The notes below the pieces were generated by a model. The model saw nothing but the letters and a program-made list of their open reading frames with translations. It searched no databases and had not been told where the DNA came from. Source: Methylobacterium nodulans ORS 2060 (GTDB taxonomy: Bacteria; Pseudomonadota; Alphaproteobacteria; Rhizobiales; Beijerinckiaceae). From it: DNA of 64,000 nucleotides. How positions within the stretch are numbered: the first letter of the stretch is position 1; each line of letters starts with the position of its first letter. Shown here piece after piece: positions 50,841 to 58,300 of the stretch. Made by a program: the position numbers and the translations under genes. Location of the stretch: the NCBI RefSeq assembly GCF_000022085.1, contig NC_011894.1, positions 6,805,001-6,869,000 of the forward strand, written 5' to 3'.

Positions 50841-51161
50841 ATGACCACCTACATCGTGCTGGCAAACTGGACCGATCAAGGCGCGCGCTCGGTCCAGAAT
50901 TCGCCGCAGCGGCTCGACGCGGCCAAGAAGATGCTCGCGGAGATGGGCGGACATTTCCAGCATTTCTTCCTGGTGATGGGCCGGTACGACTTCATCGCGA
51001 TCTACGAAGCGCCGGACGACGCGGTGGCGGCGCGGTTCAGCCTGCAGCTCGGCATGCTGGGCAATCTACGCTCCCAGACCCTGAAGGCGTTCCCGGAGGC
51101 CGCCTACCGGCAGATCGTGCAGTCCCTCAGCTACGAGGAGCCCCCGCGCTGGCGGGCCTGA
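50841..51161 (+). CDS. GYD domain protein
   Basis: A 106-residue GYD-family protein, an alpha/beta dimeric ferredoxin-like fold. TTYIVLANWTDQGARSVQNS, FFLVMGRYDFIAIYEAPDD (the GRYD form of GYD), and KAFPEAAYRQIVQSL are the family blocks. Function in the family is unknown. ATG 50841 follows GGAGG with ideal spacing. The Pot-type ABC operon starts 49 bp downstream, so the two may be co-transcribed. Confidence 0.88.
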   Translation: MTTYIVLANWTDQGARSVQNSPQRLDAAKKMLAEMGGHFQHFFLVMGRYDFIAIYEAPDDAVAARFSLQLGMLGNLRSQTLKAFPEAAYRQIVQSLSYEEPPRWRA

Positions 51162-51209
51162 GGCGGCGGAGGAGGGTCCGCATGGACAGCTTGACGGACG
51201 AGCAGGATC

Positions 51210-52352
51210 TTGCCTGTAAGGGGGCGACCCGCTTCCGGCTTTGATAGATTCGCTCTGATCTTGCAGCCCGCCTCAGCCGCTTCCTCGCCGTCGCCCCACC
51301 ATCTGCGTTTCGAGGGGGTGACGAAGCTATTCGGTGCAGCTCCGGCCGTCGACGACGTGACCCTCGATCTCGCGGCCGGGGAGTTCTTCTGCCTGCTCGG
51401 CCCGTCGGGCTGCGGCAAGTCCACGCTGCTGCGGATGCTGGCCGGCTTCGAGGAGCCGACGCGCGGGCGCATCTTCCTCGACGGACGGGATCTCGCCGGG
51501 GTGCCGCCGCACCGCCGGCCCGTGAACATGATGTTCCAGTCCTACGCGCTCTTCCCGCACATGAGCGTCGCGGACAACATCGCGTATGGGCTGCGCCGGG
51601 AGGGGCTGCCGAAACAGGAGATCGCCGCGCGGGTCGCCGCGATGCTGCGTCTCGTGCAACTCGAGGGCTTCGCGGCGCGCCGGCCCGACCGGCTCTCGGG
51701 CGGGCAGCGCCAGCGGGTGGCGCTCGCCCGGGCCCTCGCCAAGCGGCCCCGGGTGCTCCTCCTCGACGAGCCGCTCGGCGCCCTCGACCGCACCTTGCGG
51801 GAGGCGACCCAGGGCGAGCTGCGGGGGATCCAGCGCCAGCTCGGCACCACCTTCGTGGTGGTCACCCACGACCCGGCCGAGGCGATGGTGCTGGCCGACC
51901 GGATCGGCGTGATGGATCGGGGACGCCTGATCCAGGTCGGGCCCGCACCGACGCTCTACGAGCGCCCGGCGACCCGCTACGTGGCCGGCCTCCTCGGCGA
52001 CGTGAACCTGATCGAGGGCCGCCTCGGCCCCGGCGGGGCCGGGGAGGCGCGCCGCCTCGACACGCCGCTGGGGCCGCTCGCCGGGACCGACCATCACGGC
52101 GCCGGAGCCGAGGGCGATGCGGCCGTGCTCGCGCTGCGGCCCGAGCGCGTGATCGTGCGGACGGACGGGGAGGGGCTCTCCGCCACCGTCGTCGATGCGG
52201 CCTATCTGGGCGAGAAGATCCTCTATCGGGCCCGGACGGCGGACGGGCGGGAATGGCGGGCCTCGGTGCCGGCCGGCGCCGCCCCGCTCGCGCCCGGCGC
52301 CGCCGTGCGGCTCGGCTTTCCGCCCGAGGCCGCCGCCCTGGTGCCCGCGTGA
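51210..52352 (+). CDS. ABC transporter ATPase, PotA-like
   Basis: A cytoplasmic ATPase of up to 380 residues for a spermidine/putrescine-type ABC importer. Walker A GPSGCGKSTLLRMLAG, Q-loop MFQSYALFPHMSVADN, signature LSGGQRQRVALARALAK, Walker B RVLLLDEPLGALDRT and H-loop VVTHDPAEAM. A C-terminal TOBE domain (about 285-375) follows. The start is uncertain: TTG 51210 gives the longest form, TTG 51261 also fits, and neither has a strong ribosome site. The stop shares TGATG with the next gene, so translation is coupled. Confidence 0.9.
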   Translation: MPVRGRPASGFDRFALILQPASAASSPSPHHLRFEGVTKLFGAAPAVDDVTLDLAAGEFFCLLGPSGCGKSTLLRMLAGFEEPTRGRIFLDGRDLAGVPPHRRPVNMMFQSYALFPHMSVADNIAYGLRREGLPKQEIAARVAAMLRLVQLEGFAARRPDRLSGGQRQRVALARALAKRPRVLLLDEPLGALDRTLREATQGELRGIQRQLGTTFVVVTHDPAEAMVLADRIGVMDRGRLIQVGPAPTLYERPATRYVAGLLGDVNLIEGRLGPGGAGEARRLDTPLGPLAGTDHHGAGAEGDAAVLALRPERVIVRTDGEGLSATVVDAAYLGEKILYRARTADGREWRASVPAGAAPLAPGAAVRLGFPPEAAALVPA

Positions 52353-53275
52353 TGGGGGCTGCCCGCATGCGCGTCGCCGAGCGCCTGCGCCGGCTCGCCC
52401 TGCCGGCCCTGCCCTTCGGCTGGCTCCTGCTGTTCTTCGGGCTGCCGTTCCTGATCGTCCTCAAGATCAGCCTGTCGGATCCCGCGACCGCGCTGCCGCC
52501 CTACACGCCGGTGCTGAACTGGGATGCGGGCGTCGCCGGCTGGTCCGATTTCCTGGCGGCCCTCGATTTCGAGAACTACCGCACGCTCGCCGCCGACCCA
52601 CTCTACCTCGATGCGGCGCTCACCTCGCTCGGCATCGCGCTCGCCGCCACGCTGCTCCTCGCCCTCGTCGGCTATCCGATCGCCTACGGGATGGCGCGGG
52701 CGCCCAAGCGGCTGCAGCCGCTCCTCGTCGCCCTGATGGTGATCCCGTTCTGGACGAGCTTCCTGATCCGGGTCTATGCCTGGATCGCGATCCTGAAGGG
52801 GGATGGCCTCCTCAACAGCGTACTCCTGGGGCTCGGCCTGATCGCGCAGCCGCTCGCGATCCTGAACACCCCGGCGGCGATCCTGATCGGCATCGTCTAT
52901 GCCTACCTGCCCTTCATGGTGCTGCCGCTCTACGCGGTGCTGGAGCGGCTCGACCGCGGCCTGATCGAGGCCGCCCGCGACCTCGGCGCCACGCGCCTGC
53001 GCGCCTTCCTCACCGTCACCCTGCCGCTCTCCGCGCCCGGCATCGTCGCGGGGGCGCTGCTCTGCTTCATCCCGATCATCGGCGAGTTCATCGTGCCCGA
53101 CCTCCTCGGCGGCCCCGACACCCTGATGCTCGGCCGCGTCCTGTGGAGCGAGTTCTTCTCGAACCGCGACTGGCCGCTCGCCTCCGCGGTAGCGGTGCTG
53201 ATGCTGCTGATCGTCGCCGGGCCGGTCGTGCTCTTCCGCGAGGCGGAGGCCCGCCAGATGGAGCGGCCCCGGTGA
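52352..53275 (+). CDS. ABC transporter permease, PotB-like
   Basis: A 307-residue permease with six helices, e.g. LPALPFGWLLLFFGLPFLIV and LVALMVIPFWTSFLIRVYAW. The EAA loop is EAARDLGATRLRAFLTVTLP. The ATG is in the TGATG overlap with the ATPase stop, and its own stop overlaps the next start by 4 nt (GTGA). It belongs to the PotB (MOI/polyamine-opine) family. The substrate may be polyamine-like but is not proven. Confidence 0.9.
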   Translation: MGAARMRVAERLRRLALPALPFGWLLLFFGLPFLIVLKISLSDPATALPPYTPVLNWDAGVAGWSDFLAALDFENYRTLAADPLYLDAALTSLGIALAATLLLALVGYPIAYGMARAPKRLQPLLVALMVIPFWTSFLIRVYAWIAILKGDGLLNSVLLGLGLIAQPLAILNTPAAILIGIVYAYLPFMVLPLYAVLERLDRGLIEAARDLGATRLRAFLTVTLPLSAPGIVAGALLCFIPIIGEFIVPDLLGGPDTLMLGRVLWSEFFSNRDWPLASAVAVLMLLIVAGPVVLFREAEARQMERPR

Positions 53276-54054
53276 GCCCGCGCCTGCACCCGCTGGCGCT
53301 GGCGGCGCTGCTCCTCGGCTTCGCCTTCCTGTACGGGCCGATCCTGCTGCTCATCGTCTATTCCTTCAACGATTCGCGGCTGGTCACGGTCTGGGGCGGG
53401 TTCTCGACCCGCTGGTACGCCAACCTCGCGGCGGACGGGCCGCTCATCGAGGCGACGCTGACGACGCTGAAGGTCGCCTTCGCCTCGGCGAGCCTCGCCA
53501 CAATGCTCGGCACGCTTGCGGCCCTCGCCCTCGACCGGCGCGGCGGCTTTCCCGGCCGCACCCTGTTCTCCGGCCTCCTCGTCGCCCCGATGGTGATGCC
53601 GGAGGTCATCATCGGGCTCTCCCTGCTGCTGCTGTTCGTGGCGCTCGGGATCGACCGGGGCCTCTGGACCATCGTGGCGGCGCACACGACCTTCACGCTC
53701 TGCTTCGTCACCGTGGTGGTGCAGGCGCGGCTGCGCGGCCTCGATCGCTCGCTGATCGAGGCCGCCGCCGATCTCGGCGCGCCGCCCGCCACGATCCTGC
53801 GCACCGTGACCCTGCCGCTGCTCCTGCCGGCCATCGTGGCGGGGTTCCTGCTCGCCTTCACGCTGTCGATGGACGATCTCGTGATCGCGAGCTTCGTCTC
53901 GGGCCCGGGCGCCACCACCCTGCCGATGCGTCTCTACAGCCAGGTGCGGCTCGGCGTGACGCCGCAGATCAACGCGATCTCGACGCTCCTCATCGCCACG
54001 GTGGCGGTGAGCGTGCTGATCGCCTCGCTGCTGACGGCGCGGCGCGGCGCCTGA
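53272..54054 (+). CDS. ABC transporter permease, PotC-like
   Basis: A 260-residue permease, the second pore half. LHPLALAALLLGFAFLYGPI is helix 1; the EAA loop is EAAADLGAPPATILRTVTLP; LSMDDLVIASFVSGPGATTL is the conserved PotC block. GTG 53272 overlaps potB-like stop. No periplasmic binding protein (potD) follows or precedes, so binding specificity must come from elsewhere. A strong terminator lies 52 bp downstream. Confidence 0.9.
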   Translation: MSPRLHPLALAALLLGFAFLYGPILLLIVYSFNDSRLVTVWGGFSTRWYANLAADGPLIEATLTTLKVAFASASLATMLGTLAALALDRRGGFPGRTLFSGLLVAPMVMPEVIIGLSLLLLFVALGIDRGLWTIVAAHTTFTLCFVTVVVQARLRGLDRSLIEAAADLGAPPATILRTVTLPLLLPAIVAGFLLAFTLSMDDLVIASFVSGPGATTLPMRLYSQVRLGVTPQINAISTLLIATVAVSVLIASLLTARRGA

Positions 54055-54103
54055 TCCGCCTGGCAGCGGAGGGCATGAGCTGGAAGGGACGCCCCCACGC
54101 AGA

Positions 54104-54125
54104 AACGCCCCCGGCGGGGGGCGCT
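54104..54125. terminator. Bidirectional terminator
   Basis: CGCCCCC (54106-54112) pairs with GGGGGCG (54117-54123), flanked by AAA on the left and CTCT on the right. On the minus strand it reads as a GC stem followed by TTTCT, a good terminator for brnA; on the plus strand it may end the Pot operon. Confidence 0.7.
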
Positions 54126-54145
54126 CTGGTCGGTGTCGTTAGCGG

Positions 54146-54442
54146 TTAAGCTTTCTTGGCTTGCTGGGCTTCCATGTAGCGCCGCAGGACGGCGTTCATG
54201 CGGGTCTGATAGCCCCGGCCGCCGCGCTTGAAGAAGTCCACCACGTCCCGATCGAAGCTCGCGTGGATCGAGGTCTTGCCGGGCGGCAGGCCTACGGTCG
54301 CCTCAGCCCAATGGGCTTCGTCCGTGGCCGGGTTGTCCTCGTCCTCGGCGGCGATGCGTTCGATCTCGTCCTCGGACATAGCGCGGAGTGCCGCCCAATC
54401 CGTGCGGCCGGTCGTGGCCTTAGCTGGTTTGCTGCTTGGCAT
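54146..54442 (-). CDS. brnA: BrnA-like antitoxin
   Basis: A 98-residue antitoxin. The N-terminal half (DWAALRAMSEDEIERIAAED) binds toxin and is flexible. The C-terminal ribbon-helix-helix is KTSIHASFDRDVVDFFKRGG with RGYQTRMNAVLRRYM, the BrnA mark (KRGGRGYQTRMN). The gene overlaps brnT by 23 nt on the same strand, so the two are coupled. BrnA binds the promoter and the toxin together. It ends against a terminator. Confidence 0.9.
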   Translation of the reverse strand: MPSSKPAKATTGRTDWAALRAMSEDEIERIAAEDEDNPATDEAHWAEATVGLPPGKTSIHASFDRDVVDFFKRGGRGYQTRMNAVLRRYMEAQQAKKA

Positions 54443-54713
54443 GGTACGTCCTCCTTTCTTTCCGGCTCGCAACGCGGGCCGAAATAATCCGGTGCTTGGG
54501 CGGGCGCATGGTGAACGTGATATTCAAGATCACTCCATGAAATTCAACCAGCATGTTGAACCGTTGTTCGCCATAGTCCCGTCTTTTGTCTTCGGTCACA
54601 AGGGAGAAGCGCCCATCAAAAGCGTCATCAAGGTCCGCAAAGTCGATCTTACGATCTTGGATGTTCTTATCGTTTTTGGGGTCGTCCCAAACCGTGCGCT
54701 CATTCTCTCCCAT
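54420..54713 (-). CDS. brnT: BrnT-like ribonuclease toxin
   Basis: A 97-residue BrnT-family (RelE-like fold) toxin, an RNase that blocks translation when BrnA is lost. The family start VWDDPKNDKNIQDRKIDFAD (W-D-x-x-K-x-x-x-N), the central RRDYGEQRFNMLVEFHGVIL and the C-terminal HRIISARVASRKERRTYHAK with Arg/His residues used in catalysis are present. Base composition is less GC-rich than neighbours, suggesting transfer. No Shine-Dalgarno precedes ATG 54713, and the predicted promoter places the first RNA base at or near this A, so a leaderless mRNA is likely. Confidence 0.88.
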   Translation of the reverse strand: MGENERTVWDDPKNDKNIQDRKIDFADLDDAFDGRFSLVTEDKRRDYGEQRFNMLVEFHGVILNITFTMRPPKHRIISARVASRKERRTYHAKQQTS

Positions 54714-54719
54714 GGCTCA

Positions 54720-54748
54720 AATGTACATAATTATGTACATAAGCGCAA
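54720..54748 (-). promoter_or_regulatory. brnTA promoter with 20-bp perfect palindrome operator
   Basis: ATGTACATAATTATGTACAT (54721-54740) is a perfect palindrome. On the minus strand TTGCGC (54748-54743) and TACATT (54725-54720) are spaced by exactly 17 bp, so the palindrome fills the spacer and overlaps the -10 box, as in toxin-antitoxin autorepression. Seven bases after the -10 box is the A of the brnT start codon. Confidence 0.8.
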
Positions 54749-55260
54749 AGGAAATCCGACATAGCGATGAGTGGGGGGCGCAGCTCGGCCCTGCCGAGCG
54801 GATGTGGCATGTTCCACGTCAGGCGCGAGCCACAGCGTAAGACAAGCTGTAAGCCATTGACCTTTAAGTAAAAATATGGTGCTCGCGAGCAAGTGCTGAG
54901 CACGAAATTTTACGCCAAGCAAAATCAAACCATTCGAAAGTAATAAATTCAAAAATATACCTGGATATATCTTCTAACTTGGTTGCAAGCTTCATTTACG
55001 ATCTCCTGAAAGCGGCTGCCATGGCCTTGTGGAACGCGCTATTTTAGCGCAAAATCACTTTTAAAGCAAAGCGCTAGACGAAATTTTCGCCTGTATTCTG
55101 GCATCCACAACAGATGACAGCCTACCACCCCTGGCCGCCGTTCACCGGACGACGGCAGGTTTCGGGGCGGCTATTGATGGGCGCAGCCCAAAGCAGGAGC
55201 GGAGAGCCGGATCGGCCACGCGGTAGCGTGGACGAGGACCGGCAGGGTTGCAGGATTGAG
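54749..55260. other. AT-rich intergenic patch
   Basis: No gene is seen. From about 54840 to 55100 the sequence is clearly AT-rich compared with the window (for example GTAATAAATTCAAAAATATA). It has one small hairpin, GCGCTA (55036-55041) with TAGCGC (55045-55050). From 55110 the GC content returns to normal. It may be the flank of a transferred brnTA module. Confidence 0.6.
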
Positions 55261-55300
55261 CGCCTGCCCCTCTCCCGCACGGGAAAGGGGTTCTCCGCGT
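55261..55300. repeat. CCCCTCTCCCG element, partial copy
   Basis: GCCCCTCTCCCGCACGGGAA (from 55266) followed by AGGGGTTCTCCGCG matches the right end of the elements at 59652 and 22853. The rest of the element is absent. Confidence 0.6.
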
Positions 55301-55334
55301 AGACTCGTCTCGAAAAGCTCAACCGGAGGCCGGA

Positions 55335-58300
55335 TCAATACTCCCATTCCGCCCCGACGCCGATGGCGGTGCGGCCGTCGGCGCCGGCCTCCCCCTGCAC
55401 CTTGATGCGGCCGGTCACGTCGTAGGTGATGGTGGCGGCGCTGTCCTCCGGGCGGGTGCCGGCCCGGGCGCCGACCGAGAGCCTGTCGCCGAGCGCCCGC
55501 GACAGCCCGACCGCCGCGCCGCCCTTCGCCCCGGCCTGGACGTCGAGGCTGTCGAGGCCGAGGCCCTTGCGGGCGCTCTCGAACACGTCGGGGCCGCCCG
55601 CGCCTCCCGAAAGCTGCGCCACGCCCTGCGCCAGTTGCAGGGCCTGGAAGGGCGAGAGCCCGCCCGAGGCCTTCTTGAACAGGAGGCGCGACAGCACCTC
55701 GTCCTGCGGCAGGGGCGGCTCGGAATTGAGCACGAAGGCCGGTCGGTCCGCCGGACCGTTGACGGCGATGCGGGCCGTCACGTCGCCGGCCTGGGTCTGG
55801 GCCTCGAAGTCGAGGTCCGGCGCCGTGAGGTCGCCCGCGAAGCTGACGCGGCCGCGGTTGAAGTCGAGGCGCTGGCCGACGATCTGGATCCGGCCGCGGC
55901 GCATCGCGAAGCCTCCCTGCGCCACCGGAGCCCGCGAGCTGCCGGTGAGCCGCAGCGCCCCGCCGAGCTCGGCATCGACGCCCCGACCGCGCACCACGAT
56001 CCGGCCCGGGGCGTTCACCGTGATGTCGAGGGTGGCGTCGAAGGGCGCCGCCTTGCGTCCGGCCTTGGCCTGCTGCCGCGTCCGGGCGGCGAGCCGCCGG
56101 CGATCGGCCTCCGGCACGTTGACGTGCCGGATCCCCGGCAGGGGCTGGACGGTCGCGGGCAGGCGGTCGGGGATGCCGACCTCCAGCGAGACCACGTCCA
56201 CCCGGCCGCTGATCCGGGGTGTGCGCGCGAGGGGGCCCGAGAGCGCGAGGTCGAGGCCCGTCACGGCGGTCATCAGCGGGCTCGACACCAGCTCGGCCCG
56301 GTCCGCCCGGATGGTCAGCGACCCCGGGAACCCTTGCGCGGGCGCCACCGCGACCCGTCCCTCCGCCCGCAGCGTCCCGCCGTTGCGGGTCGCGGCGGTG
56401 AGGCGTTCGATCACCAGCGTGTCGCCCCGGCCGCTGACCCGGCCCTGGATGTCGGTGAGGCGGATGCCCTGGAGCGGGTCGGTGAAGCTGCCGCCGGCAA
56501 GCGTCGCGCTGCCGCCGACCCGGGGCGCCGCCACGGGGCCGGTCACCTCTCCGTCGAGGGTGATGCGGCCGGACAGGCGCTGGCCGGAGGTGGCAAGCAG
56601 CGTGTTGGCGAGCGCCGCATCGAGGCTGCCGCGGGCCGAGAGCGCGAGCGCGCCGCCGGTCTCCACCGGCACCGAGCCGCCCAGGGTGAGCTGCATCCCG
56701 CGCCCCGCCGTGATCGTGCCGTCGAGGCCGGCCCGCCCGTCGCGGATCGGGCCCTGAACGCGCGCGTCGATGGGCGGCAGGCCGGCCGAGCGGGTCTCGG
56801 GCGTCACCAGGCGTGCGACCCGCAGGCTGTAGCGCCCCTCCGGGCTCGCCCGGGGCCCGGCGAGCGCCGCCTCTCCGTCGAGGGTCCCGGCGAGCGAGAG
56901 GCGCGGATCGGCGAGCCGCGCCAGCGAGAGCGGCACCCCCGCGAGGGCGAGCCGCAGGTCGAGCCGCGAGCCCAGGCGCCCGTCGAGGCTCGCGCGGCCC
57001 GGCCCCGCCGCGACGGCGAGGCGCTCCACCACGAGGTCCTGCCCATCGAGGGCGAGGGTCGCGGGTCCCGCCAGCGCGAGGCGGTCGGCGCCGCGCACGG
57101 CCGCGAACCGGGCGAGGTCGAGCCGGGGCTTCGCGCCCGCCACCAGCCGCCCGGCGCCGTCGAGGGAAAAACCCCGGGCGCGGGCCTGCAGGGTCAGGTC
57201 GCTCGCATCCCCGGCGGGCACGGCCTCGAAGCGGAGGCTGTCGATGGTCTCGCCCGCGGCCAGGAGCCGGTCGGCATTGAGCCGGCCCTGGAGGCGGGGC
57301 GCGGCGGCGAGGTCGGAGCCAGCGAGATCGGCGTCGAGCCGCGCCAGCGCGAGGCCGGCGCCGCGCAGGCCCTCTCCGGTCGCCCGGATCCGCGCGCCCT
57401 GCTTGCCCTCCCGCCGGTCGAGCGCGATGGCGGCGTCGAGCCGGCCGGCGAGCCGCGTGAGGGCCAGCGCCGAGAGGTCGTCGAGGTTGCCCGCCTGCAG
57501 TGACAGGTCGGCCTCGGCGAGGCCGCTCTCCGCCGCGATCGCGGCGCTGCCCTGCAGCGCCACCGAGCCGAGCCCGAAGGCCAGCCGGTCGAGGACCCAG
57601 TCGCCGCGCCGGCGGGCGAGGTGGGCCTCGCCGGTGAGGGACTTGCCGTCGACCCGGCCGGCGAGGCTTAAGGTGCCATTGAGATGCCCGGTCACGTCGC
57701 GCAGCATCGCCTCGGCTGCGAGGTCGCGCAGGGGGCGGCCGAGGGCCTTGGCGTCGGGCGCGGCGAGCGCGAGCGCGAGGTCCGGGCGCTCCAGGGAGCC
57801 CGTGAGGGTGGCGGTCAGGCCCGCGCGCCCGGCGAGGTCGGGATCGAGGGTGGCGAGATCCGACAGGTCGAGGCGTGCGGAGAGATCGGCCTGGGCCAGG
57901 GTGGCGCGGCCCTGCGCGCTCCCGGTCACGGCCGTGCCGGTGAAGCGGGCGCGCTCCACCGCGTAGCCGTCCGGCAGGCGGGTCAGCCGCCCGGTAAAGC
58001 GCGGCGTGGGGCCGAGCGTGCGGTCGAGGGCGGGGGTGCCGAGGGCGAGGCGTTCGCCCGCCGCCTCGACCTCGGCCGAGACGCCGGTCCGGGTGGGATC
58101 GCCGGCGAGCAGTGCCGAGGCGGTGAGGCGCCCGGCCAGAGGCCGGCCCGCCAGGAGCGAGAAGGCCGAGAGGTCCCGCAGCTCCGCCCGCAGGGTGCCG
58201 GCCACCTCGCTGCGGCCGAGGCGGCCGGCATAGCGCAGGCCCGCCTGCGGCGCCTCGAGGGTGAGCTCGGAGAGATCGGCGACGCCGTCCGGGCGGAGTT

